Source: Sphingobium arseniciresistens (GTDB lineage Bacteria > Pseudomonadota > Alphaproteobacteria > Sphingomonadales > Sphingomonadaceae). Taken from it: DNA of 64,000 bases. The DNA is taken from positions 88,624 to 152,623 of the forward strand of contig JARFNK010000014.1 of the NCBI GenBank assembly GCA_029167225.1, read 5' to 3'. Both the position numbers and the translations under genes were made by a program. Below are positions 32,982 through 41,000 of the stretch, in pieces. Under the pieces are notes generated by a model. It worked only from the letters and a program-made list of their open reading frames with translations, searched no databases and had not been told where the DNA came from. Positions within the stretch are counted from its first letter, which is position 1. The number at the start of each line of letters is the position of its first letter.

Positions 32982-33908
32982 TCAGACATCATCCGCAAAA
33001 AAGTCTTCATCGAGCCGCTTGACGTTGATCACACGGGTAGTTCGGACACCAATACCAAACTCGGTCATCAGTTCGGTAAGGCGTGGCCCATCGATGAGAA
33101 TAACCCGTTGCTGCAGACTTCGAGCGTATTCCGTAGCCTGCTTGCTGAAGGCGGAGGTCGTTACGAAAACGCCCTTGCTCGCGCCCAATCCGACAAGGCT
33201 TCCGACGAACCCTTGGACTTCTGGGCGGCCCACTGCGGAACCAGTCGCATAGCGCTTCGCTTGAACATAGATTCGGTCCAAGCCAAGCCGATCTTCGTCA
33301 ATGATACCGTCGATGCCACCGTCACCGGACTTGCCAAGCTGGCGCGCGGCATCTTCATGAGACCCGCCGTAACCCATTGCTACGAGGAGATCGACAATCA
33401 GGCGTTCAAAGAAGGCAGGAGATTGCTCCAGAACGCGCTGCAGCAAATCGGCTTTCAACGCTGCGGTCATTACAGAATACGCAGCGTCGATCTGTTCTTC
33501 GGGCGTGGCGTCAGAAAGCGTCGCCGCGACGGTCGCTGCAGCCTGGTCAGGCTCGGCACTTGCACCTGCTTGCCCGTAAAACTCTGCGAACGAGGGAAAC
33601 CCCTTAAGCGTGTCAACGTCGATACGTTCGGGCTTGGTGGCGAGCAGGGCCTGCCCGGCAGCGGACGCCACAAAAACGCCCCGTTTGGGGCTATCGATAA
33701 GGCCCGCTTTCGACATGTAGAATTTTGCCCAGTGAACGCGGTTATGCAAAAGGCGCTGCTTGCCGCTTGGCAGCATCTCCTCGCGTTCGTCTTCGGTAAG
33801 ACCCAGCCGATCAGCGATTATCTGAGCTGCTGTCGGCACCCTTACTTCGCCTCCTGCAGCAACGGAAAGCACTGGAAGCATTAGCGTCTGGTAATCAGGT
33901 ATGGGCAT
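32982..33908 (-). CDS. mrr: Mrr-type restriction endonuclease
   Basis: A 308-residue protein with an N-terminal winged-helix Mrr_N domain (about 1-95) and a C-terminal PD-(D/E)xK-type nuclease domain. The catalytic motif is seen as GKSGDGGIDGII followed by IYVQAKRY (QAK), with FERLIVDLLVAMGYGG ahead of it. Mrr enzymes cut methylated DNA. Carried by a tRNA-borne island, it is a plausible defence gene against modified foreign DNA. No methyltransferase is present nearby, as expected for a methylation-dependent enzyme. The upstream DNA holds CAAATCGCG palindromes. Confidence 0.88.
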   Translation of the reverse strand: MPIPDYQTLMLPVLSVAAGGEVRVPTAAQIIADRLGLTEDEREEMLPSGKQRLLHNRVHWAKFYMSKAGLIDSPKRGVFVASAAGQALLATKPERIDVDTLKGFPSFAEFYGQAGASAEPDQAAATVAATLSDATPEEQIDAAYSVMTAALKADLLQRVLEQSPAFFERLIVDLLVAMGYGGSHEDAARQLGKSGDGGIDGIIDEDRLGLDRIYVQAKRYATGSAVGRPEVQGFVGSLVGLGASKGVFVTTSAFSKQATEYARSLQQRVILIDGPRLTELMTEFGIGVRTTRVINVKRLDEDFFADDV

Positions 33909-34178
33909 GGATCTGTGGCTAGCAGGATGTACGGGTAACGGGCAATCCGCTGCGCCAAATTTGTTGAATAGGCCGAATTATTCACGCTCAGGCGCCGCGA
34001 GGCTTCGGCCAAGTCAGACAAGATTTCTTCTACTTGAAAGTTCTGCATGCCAAGCGATTGAAGCGGGATCTGCAGATGGCTGACAAGCACACCGTACGCA
34101 GTGGACTGCAGGGTGAAAGTTATTGGTAAAATTAGTAAAAACTGGATATTTCGGTCTGGTGTCAAACCGATTTGCCTC

Positions 34179-34192
34179 CAAATCGCGATTTG
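34179..34192. repeat. Perfect palindrome CAAATCGCGATTTG
   Basis: A 14-bp exact palindrome in the gap between mrr and the integrase gene. The same half-sites recur at 34245-34269 with a 7-nt spacer. Confidence 0.6.
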
Positions 34193-34244
34193 CAATCGCG
34201 CCTTCGAGGAGGATAAGTACAGCAATAACAATAACCTATCCTGA

Positions 34245-34269
34245 CAAATCGCGCGCAAGTCGCGATTTG
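34245..34269. repeat. Inverted repeat CAAATCGCG-N7-CGCGATTTG
   Basis: Two 9-bp arms identical to the halves of the palindrome at 34179, separated by CGCAAGT. A nested inverted repeat GCGCGCAA / TTGCGCGC overlaps it, so a stem-loop is possible. It lies about 40 nt beyond the integrase stop codon. Confidence 0.55.
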
Positions 34270-34307
34270 CGCGCCAGTTGCCAGCGATCAGCTCGTTGGA
34301 TCGCCCG

Positions 34308-35516
34308 TCAGACCGATTTCGCCCCGTTCCGCAGCTCGTCTAGGTAGTCACTCCACCACTGCGCCATGGCCACCCGCTCCTTCCAATGGGCGCCGCGATG
34401 GTACGCGGCGCGTACCTTGTCGGTGTCGCCATGGGCCAGTGCACGTTCGATGGCGTCGGGGTTCCATTTGCCGCTTTCGTTGAGCAGCGTGGATGCCATC
34501 GCGCGGAAGCCGTGGGCGGTCATTTCGTCGGTGGCATAGCCGAGGCGGCGCAGCCCTGCGTTGATCGTGTTGTCGCTCATCGGGCGGCGGCGGGTGCGGA
34601 CGGAGGGGAAGACATAGCCGCTCGGTCCGGTCAGTGGCTGCACGTCCTTGAGGATCGCTATGGCCTGGCGCGAGAGCGGAACGACATGTTCTTTGCGCAT
34701 CTTGGTCTTTCCTGCCGGGATCGTCCACAGCGCCCCTTCCAGATCGATTTCCGACCATTCTGCGTGCCGTAGTTCGCCGGGGCGGACAAACACATGAGGG
34801 GCAAGTTGCATCGCGAGTTTGGTGATCGGTTGCCCCTCGTAGCCATCGATTGACCGAAGCAGTTCGCCCACCCCGGCGGGGTCGATGACCGCCCCGTAAT
34901 GCGTAACGGTGGGGCTTGTCAGCGCCCCCTTGAGGTCGCGGGTAGGATCTGACTTGAGGCGTGCCGTGGCGACCGCATAGCGGAACACCGAGCCTGCCAG
35001 TTGAAGCGTTCGGCGGGCGCTTTCGAGTTTGCCTTTGCCTTCGATCCGGCGGACTGCGACCAGCACATCGGCGGGCTCAATCTCGGCGATCGGCATGTTG
35101 CCAATTGACCCGCACAGGATCGACAGAAGGTACTCGCAACGCTTGGCGGTAGCCGGTGCCCAGGCACGCTGGCCGTCCCGCTTGCGCTTCTCGCAGAATT
35201 CGGTGGTAATCGCAGCGAAGGTGTTTTCTGCCTCCAGCTTTGCCCGCACCTTGTCGCGTTGCTTCTCCCGTGCCGGATCCTTGCCGGCAGCCATTGCCTC
35301 GCGAGCTTCGTCGCGCCGCCTGCGTGCCTCGCCCAGGCCGATCTCCGGGTAAGGGCCAATCGCCAGTTTCTTCTCCCGCCCGTCGACCCGGTACTTGAGC
35401 CGCCAGAGTTTCCCGCCGGTTGGCTGGACCAGCAGAAACAGGCCGTGGGAATCGCCCATCTTGTAGGGCTTAGGCCCCGGCTTAGCATTGCGGACCGCAA
35501 CATCGGTTAATGCCAC
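34308..35516 (-). CDS. Tyrosine recombinase / island integrase
   Basis: About 402 residues. The N-terminal DUF4102-type arm-binding domain (ALTDVAVRNAKPGPKPYKMG, DGREKKLAIGPYPEIGLGEA) is followed by a SAM-like core-binding domain and the catalytic domain: Arg in FVRPGELRHAEW, Lys near TKMRKEH, HGFRAM (His-x-x-Arg), a later His in ALAHGD, and the nucleophile Tyr in VRAAYHRG. I start at the GTG at 35516 with GGAAGGGATTGAAATC upstream; an ATG at 35534 is also possible. The gene reads away from the tRNA-Gly 3' end, the usual layout for tRNA-integrating islands. Confidence 0.93.
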   Translation of the reverse strand: MALTDVAVRNAKPGPKPYKMGDSHGLFLLVQPTGGKLWRLKYRVDGREKKLAIGPYPEIGLGEARRRRDEAREAMAAGKDPAREKQRDKVRAKLEAENTFAAITTEFCEKRKRDGQRAWAPATAKRCEYLLSILCGSIGNMPIAEIEPADVLVAVRRIEGKGKLESARRTLQLAGSVFRYAVATARLKSDPTRDLKGALTSPTVTHYGAVIDPAGVGELLRSIDGYEGQPITKLAMQLAPHVFVRPGELRHAEWSEIDLEGALWTIPAGKTKMRKEHVVPLSRQAIAILKDVQPLTGPSGYVFPSVRTRRRPMSDNTINAGLRRLGYATDEMTAHGFRAMASTLLNESGKWNPDAIERALAHGDTDKVRAAYHRGAHWKERVAMAQWWSDYLDELRNGAKSV

Positions 35517-35538
35517 GATTTCAATCCCTTCCATCCCA

Positions 35539-35563
35539 AGTGGCCCCCAGCCTGGGGGCCACT
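35539..35563. promoter_or_regulatory. 25-bp palindrome AGTGGCCCCCAG-C-CTGGGGGCCACT at the integrase start
   Basis: Two 12-bp arms around a single C, positioned 5-30 nt upstream of the integrase start region. It contains the same AGTGGCCCCC word as the arm repeats and may act both as integrase arm site and as autoregulatory operator. Confidence 0.55.
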
Positions 35564-35581
35564 CGAATTGAGTGAAACCCA

Positions 35582-35603
35582 AGTGGCCCCCAAAATGGCC
35601 CCC
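35582..35603. repeat. Right arm-type repeat of the island
   Basis: Two TGGCCCCC boxes separated by AAAA; 21 of 22 bases are identical to 30231-30252 at the other end of the island. Confidence 0.6.
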
Positions 35604-35717
35604 AGATTCGCGAGATGTCGCGAGAAAAGGCGGGCACAGGCGAGACAAATGCGGTGCGGAAACCCTAAATTTTTGTGGGTTTCGTAGCATTTTCGGGATG
35701 TTCTGGGAAGGGAGGGC

Positions 35718-35791
35718 TGGAGCGGGTGAAGGGAATCGAACCCTCGTCGTAAGCTTGGGAAGCTTCTGCTCTGCCATTGAGCTACACCCGC
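35718..35791 (-). tRNA. tRNA-Gly(CCC)
   Basis: A 74-nt gene read on the minus strand with the CCA end encoded. Acceptor arms are GCGGGTG and CACCCGC, the D-arm is GCTC/GAGC, the anticodon loop TTCCCAA gives anticodon CCC, and the T-arm is GAGGG-TTCGATT-CCCTT. The sequence closely follows the known bacterial tRNA-Gly(CCC) pattern. Its 3' 18 bases are the right core of the island. Confidence 0.92.
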
Positions 35792-35929
35792 ATGCTGGCT
35801 CTTTGCGCATTTGGGCGTGACCAAGTCAACAGGATTTCTTTCATACTGGAACCATTGCGGCGCATAGGCGTATCCCTTGTCACGGTAGATTGTCCCTCGC
35901 GGGATGGGTGAAGAGGGCGTTCCGGGGTT

Positions 35930-38044
35930 ATGCAGTTGTGGGGTGCAGGGCGGAATTGTCGTCTGGCCGTCTTTCCCGTCCTCATTGCCGGAGCCTCGCC
36001 GGCGCTCGCTCAGCAGGCTCAACCTTCCCAGGCATCTGAGCAGGGCGCGGCTGCCGAGCAGGCCGCGCCGGAGGCGATCATTCCCGACGAAGCGTTTGAA
36101 AAGCAGTTGCCGCCCATCGAGGAAAATCAAGGCGCGCCGCTTCCATCGATGGATGCGTTCATGCAGAGCGTTGGAGAGGGGGCTGCCAAGGCCGATCTTC
36201 CTACCGCCACGGAGCCGCCCGCCGATGCTGAACTCGCCCAGCCGCTGCCGCCCATCGATAGCTTCGACGTCACGCCCGTTCAGATCGCCGCCGATCCCAA
36301 GGAGGATGCGCCGTCGATCGCCTATGACGTTTCGCTCCAGGGTTTCGAAGGCACCGGCCTCGCCGAAAAGTTCAGGGAACTTTCTGCCCTTCGGGAAGGC
36401 AAGGGCAAGGCAGAGAATGCCGCGATGGTGCAGGCCCGCGCCCGCGAGGATGAGGCGCTTGCGCTTCGCCTGCTCAAATCGGCGGGCTATTATGACGCCA
36501 CCGCCATCGCCTCGCTGGATCAGGAGGCTGGACCGAAGGGCGCGCTGAAAGCGATCGTTTCGGTGACGCCGGGCAAGCAATATAAGCTCGGCGAGATCGT
36601 CATCAGCGCGCAGCAGACACAGCCGCCCGGCCTCGTCCGGGAGGCGCTGCCGCTCAAGACGGGCGAGCCCATCGTTGCGGAGCGGATCGAGGGGGCAGAG
36701 GCGAATATCAGCCTGGTCCTGCCCCAGCGCGGCTATCCGTTCGTCGATGTCGGCGATCGCGACATCCTGCTCGACGAAAAGACGCTGACGGGCGCCTACA
36801 CGCTGCCCGTCGACACCGGGCCGCGCGGGAGCTTCGGCACGATCACGACGGGCGGCGTGAAGGATGTCTTCGACGCCGAACATATCGGGGTGATCGCCCG
36901 CTTCGATCAGGGCGAGCTCTACGACAGCCGCAAGGTGGACGATCTACGCAAGGCGCTGGTGGCGACCAGCCTGTTTTCAAGCGTGACGGTAGAACCCGTC
37001 AGGACCGGGCGGCCCGCCCCGGACGGCACCGAATATGTCGATCTTGCGGTGGTGCAGGAAAAGGGTCCGGCGCGCACGCTGGCTGGCGACCTTGGCTATG
37101 GGACCGGGCAGGGCATCCGCGCGGAGGGAAGCTGGACGCATCGCAACCTCTTCCCGCCCGAAGGCGCGTTGATCCTCGGCGCGGTCGCCGGGACGCAGGA
37201 GCAGGGGCTTTCCGGCAGTTTCCGTCGGTCCAATGCCGGTCGGCGCGATCGCACGGTGCAGGCCGGCGTCGCCGTCAACCATCAGGATTATGATGCCTAT
37301 GAGGCGTTCACCGCGACGCTCTCCGGCAGCATTTCCCGCGTGTCGACGCCGATCTTCCAGAAGCGCTGGACATGGTCCTATGGGTTCGAGGTGCTGGCTT
37401 CCAACGAAACCACCCGCAATCTGGAGGCGGGCACCAGCAAGCGGCTGACCTATTTCATCGGCGCGCTGCCGGGGCAGCTGGGCTATGATCTATCCGACGA
37501 CCTGCTCAATCCCACCCGCGGGATGCGCGCGACGTTGCGGCTCTCACCCGAAGCGTCTCTGCAGGGCAATGTCTCGCCCTATGCGCGAGCGATGCTGGAT
37601 GTGTCGGGCTATTATCCGGTGTCCGACAGCCTCGTCATCGCGGCGCGCACACGGCTTGGCACGATATCGGGTGCCGCGCGCGACGACATCGCGCCGTCCC
37701 GCCGGATCTATGCGGGCGGTGGCGGATCGGTGCGCGGCTATGGCTATCAGCAGCTTGGCCCGAAGGACGAGAATGCCGATCCGATCGGCGGGCGGTCCGT
37801 CACAGAATTCGCGGTCGAGGCACGCTATCGCTTCGGCAATTATGGCATCGTGCCGTTCATCGACGCCGGGCAGGTGTATGAAAGCTCGATCCCGAAATTC
37901 TCCGACATCCGCTACGGAGGGGGCATCGGCGGACGCTTCTATACCAATTTCGGTCCGTTTCGCGCCGACCTGGCGATGCCGATCAACCGGCAGCCGGGTG
38001 AAGCGAAATTCACGCTCTATATCGGCATTGGGCAGGCGTTCTGA
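35930..38044 (+). CDS. tamA: TamA, outer-membrane translocation and assembly protein
   Basis: A 704-residue Omp85-family protein. A signal peptide (about 1-27) is followed by a long Pro/Ala/Gln/Glu-rich linker (about 28-125, unusually long), POTRA domains (about 130-375) and a C-terminal barrel with the Omp85 signature GGGGSVRGYGYQQLGP at about residue 600; it ends LYIGIGQAF. It works with TamB to insert proteins into the outer membrane. Its stop codon touches the tamB start (TGATG overlap). Confidence 0.9.
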   Translation: MQLWGAGRNCRLAVFPVLIAGASPALAQQAQPSQASEQGAAAEQAAPEAIIPDEAFEKQLPPIEENQGAPLPSMDAFMQSVGEGAAKADLPTATEPPADAELAQPLPPIDSFDVTPVQIAADPKEDAPSIAYDVSLQGFEGTGLAEKFRELSALREGKGKAENAAMVQARAREDEALALRLLKSAGYYDATAIASLDQEAGPKGALKAIVSVTPGKQYKLGEIVISAQQTQPPGLVREALPLKTGEPIVAERIEGAEANISLVLPQRGYPFVDVGDRDILLDEKTLTGAYTLPVDTGPRGSFGTITTGGVKDVFDAEHIGVIARFDQGELYDSRKVDDLRKALVATSLFSSVTVEPVRTGRPAPDGTEYVDLAVVQEKGPARTLAGDLGYGTGQGIRAEGSWTHRNLFPPEGALILGAVAGTQEQGLSGSFRRSNAGRRDRTVQAGVAVNHQDYDAYEAFTATLSGSISRVSTPIFQKRWTWSYGFEVLASNETTRNLEAGTSKRLTYFIGALPGQLGYDLSDDLLNPTRGMRATLRLSPEASLQGNVSPYARAMLDVSGYYPVSDSLVIAARTRLGTISGAARDDIAPSRRIYAGGGGSVRGYGYQQLGPKDENADPIGGRSVTEFAVEARYRFGNYGIVPFIDAGQVYESSIPKFSDIRYGGGIGGRFYTNFGPFRADLAMPINRQPGEAKFTLYIGIGQAF

Positions 38045-41000
38045 TGGCGGACGACCAGACCCAGTCCGTCGGCGATATGCCGGAGCAGAGCCCCACCCGG
38101 CAGCGTTGGGGGGCGGCGCGTGTAACGAAATGGGTGGGTGGTATCGTGGCCGGCTTCGTCCTGCTGGTCGGCGGAATCGTGCTGGGACTCAATACCCAGC
38201 CGGGCAAGCAGTTCCTCATCCGCCAGATCGCCGGGCTCAAGCTCGAGTCCGGCATGAGCATAGAAATCGGGCGGATCGACGGATCGATCTATGGCGACAT
38301 GACCATCCATGATCTGATCCTGCGCGATCCCAAGGGTATCTTCGCCGTCAGTCCGCTGGTGCGGGTGGACTGGAGCCCGTTTCGTTACATCAACAATCAT
38401 ATCAGCGTGCGCACCCTGTCGTCGCCGCTTGTCGTGCTGGCACGATCGCCGCAGTTCAACGCCACGCCGACCGACCCCAATGCGCCGTTGCTTCCCGATC
38501 TTGATATCGACGTCGAGCGGCTGAAGATCGACCGCTTCCTGCTGGCGAAGCCGGTGCTGGGCGAAAAGCGCGAGATCGCGCTGTCGGGCACGACGCATAT
38601 CGCGGATGGCCGCGCGCAGCTTTCGCTCGATGCGGCAGCGGACAGTGGCGATCGGCTGCGCGCGCAGCTGGATGCGGTGCCTTCGGCCAATCGTCTTGCC
38701 ATGCAGGGCAGGCTGGACGCGCCCGCCGGAGGCGTGGTGGCGCGCATGGCGGGGCTGACCGATGCGGTGCAGGTGACGCTGGACGGCAAGGGTAGCTGGC
38801 AGGCATGGAACGGTCAGCTCCGCGCAACGTCGCGCAAGGGTGAACTGGCGTCCGTTGCGTTGGTGGCGCGCGATGGCACCTTCTCCGCCAAGGGGCCGGT
38901 TCGACCCGGCCTCGTCATGGAAGGCGCCGTCGATCGGCTGACAGCCCCCGCACTGATCGTCGACCTGACCGCAGCGCTGGCGCAGCGCCGAGCGACGCTC
39001 CGTGCATCGCTCCGCTCCGACGCGCTGGCAGCGACCGCCAATGGCGTAGTCGATCTGGGGCAGAGCCGTTTCGGCGGGCTGAAGATCGATGCACAGTTGC
39101 TGACGCCCGGCGCGATCATGGAGAAGGTGCGGGGCCGGGATGTGCGTGCCTCCATCGTGATCGACGGGCCCTTCGCAAAGCCGTTCATCGACTATGACAT
39201 CACCGCGGCCCGGCTTGCCTTCGACGCGACCGGGATAGAGGGCCTGCGCGCCAGCGGCCGGGCGGTGATCGACGCCGATCGCATACGCATTCCCGTGAGT
39301 GCGCAGGCGAAGCGAGTGACGGGCCTGAATGCCGCCGCTGGCGGCCTGCTGCAGAACCTGCGCGTGAAGGGCGATTTCGCCTATGCCGGGGGCAAGCTCA
39401 TCAGCGACAACCTCAAGATCGACAGCGACAAGGTAGACGCCACCGCCATCGTGCTCGCGGATCTTTCCAACGCCATTTATCGCGGCGCGCTGAAGGGACG
39501 GGTGAATGATTATTGCATCGACGGGGTCGGCATCGTCAACCTGACCACCGACGTGAAGCTTGAGCCCGGCACACGGGGCGGCTTTGGCCTTTCGGGACGC
39601 TTCGGCGTGCGGACCGCGCGGCTGGACAATGCGTCCGTGCGCGATTTCCTTGGCGGCAATGCGCTCGTCACGGGGCGGATCGGCATGACGCCGCAGGGTG
39701 ATTTCACGCTGCAGGGGCTGAAGGGTGCGGCGCCGGCCTTCACTATTCTTTCCGGCTCCGGCCGCTATGCCGTCAATGGAGCGGTGCAGTTTGATGGCAC
39801 GGCCGCTTCCCGCCAATATGGTCCGCTCGCGCTGTCCGTGCGCGGCACCATGGCGCGACCGCAAGCGGTGCTGCGCGCCGCGCGGCCGAATGTGGGCGTG
39901 CAATTGACCAACGTCGTGGCCAAGCTGAACGGCGAGCCCACCGGCTATCGGCTGGAGGCAACGGGAGGATCGGAATATGGCCCATTCTTTGCCAATGTAC
40001 TGATCCGTACGGCATCGGGGCCGCTCACCATCGACATCAGCAAGGCGCGCTTCGCCGGCGTGGACATGGCCGGTACATTGCGTCAGTCCTCCGCCGGCCC
40101 CTTCGCTGGGCAGCTCGCCATGAGCGGATCGGGCATCAACGGCGTCGCGCGGCTCTCGGCCTCCGGCAAGGCCCAGGCGGTGCAGGTGAATGCCACCGCC
40201 ACCAATACCCGTGTGCCTGGCGATTATGGCATCACCATCGGCCGCGCCATCGTCAACGCGTCGATCCTGCTGGCCGAAACCCCGCAGGTGCTGGCGGACG
40301 TGCAGATCGGCAATGCCAGCTATGGCGACTATGTGTTGCGGCAGGCCCGCGCGAAGGTCGACTATCGCGGCGGTCGCGGCACGGCGCAGGCGGTGGCGGA
40401 AGGCAGCAGCGGCGTGCCATTCAACGTCGCCCTGAATGCGGCGCTGCGGCCCAATCTCTATGCCGTTGCCATGAAGGGCCGGGCGGGGCGCCTCGACTTC
40501 CGCTTTGCCAAGCCAGCGATCATTCGGGCGGAGCGGGACGGCTATCGGCTGGAGCCCGTCACCATTGCGTTGCCGCAGGGCAATGTCGATCTCGCCGGTC
40601 GTTTTGGCGATCAGACCTCGCTGCAGGCCCGGTTCAAGGATTTCGATCTGGCGGTTGCCAATATTTTCGTGCCCGGCTTGGGCATCGGCGGCAAGGCGAC
40701 GGGGGCGCTCGATTATGCCCAGCGCGGCGGCGCCATGCCTGATGCCACGACACGTCTCGCGATCAGCGGCTTTACCCGGTCCAGCCTGTCCGCCGTGTCC
40801 GAACCGGTGTCGATGGCTGTCGAGGGCAAGCTTGGCGCATCTGGAGCGGATCTGCGAGCGCTCATCCGTCGCAACGGTACCGCCGTCGGCCGGGTCGTTG
40901 CGACGATGCAGCCGCTGGGCGGTGGCGCGGGCTGGCCGGACCGGCTGATGACGGCGCCGCTTGGCGGAGGCATCCGCTACAACGGCCCAGCTGACGTGCT

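Larger units (their letters stand above)
33909..34307. other. AT-richer gap with CAAATCGCG palindromes upstream of mrr
   Basis: A 399-nt stretch without a convincing gene; a leftward frame (34258 to 33881) has no ribosome binding site and runs into mrr. It contains a perfect 14-bp palindrome CAAATCGCGATTTG (34179-34192) and an inverted repeat CAAATCGCG / CGCGATTTG (34245-34253 and 34261-34269). These could be operators for mrr, or a terminator after the integrase. Confidence 0.5.
30157..35735. mobile_element. Integrative island in the tRNA-Gly(CCC) gene
   Basis: A 5.6-kb element defined by direct core repeats: TGGAGCGG-TGAAGGGAA at 30157-30173 and TGGAGCGGGTGAAGGGAA at 35718-35735, the latter being the 3' end of tRNA-Gly. 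A second repeat pair, 21 of 22 identical, lies inside both ends (30231-30252 and 35582-35603) and looks like integrase arm sites. The cargo is a LytTR regulator, an acyltransferase, an Mrr-type nuclease and the integrase beside the tRNA. One base missing in the left core means excision may be impaired or the boundary slightly off. Confidence 0.7.

Noticed and set aside
33881-34258. Possible small leftward gene upstream of mrr
   Set aside because: No ribosome binding site, it overlaps mrr, and its sequence shows no recognisable domain; the stretch is better read as a regulatory gap.
34140-34300. CRISPR-like array from the repeated CAAATCGCG words
   Set aside because: The repeats are palindromic, too short and irregularly spaced, with no spacers and no cas genes nearby.
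35718-35810. N-terminal extension of the integrase reading through the tRNA gene
   Set aside because: The extension is just the translation of the tRNA-Gly gene and its downstream DNA; the real start is near 35516-35534.
38017-39903. Leftward frame of about 630 residues opposite tamB
   Set aside because: tamB is continuous and typical on the plus strand; the antisense frame is an artefact of GC-rich codon use.
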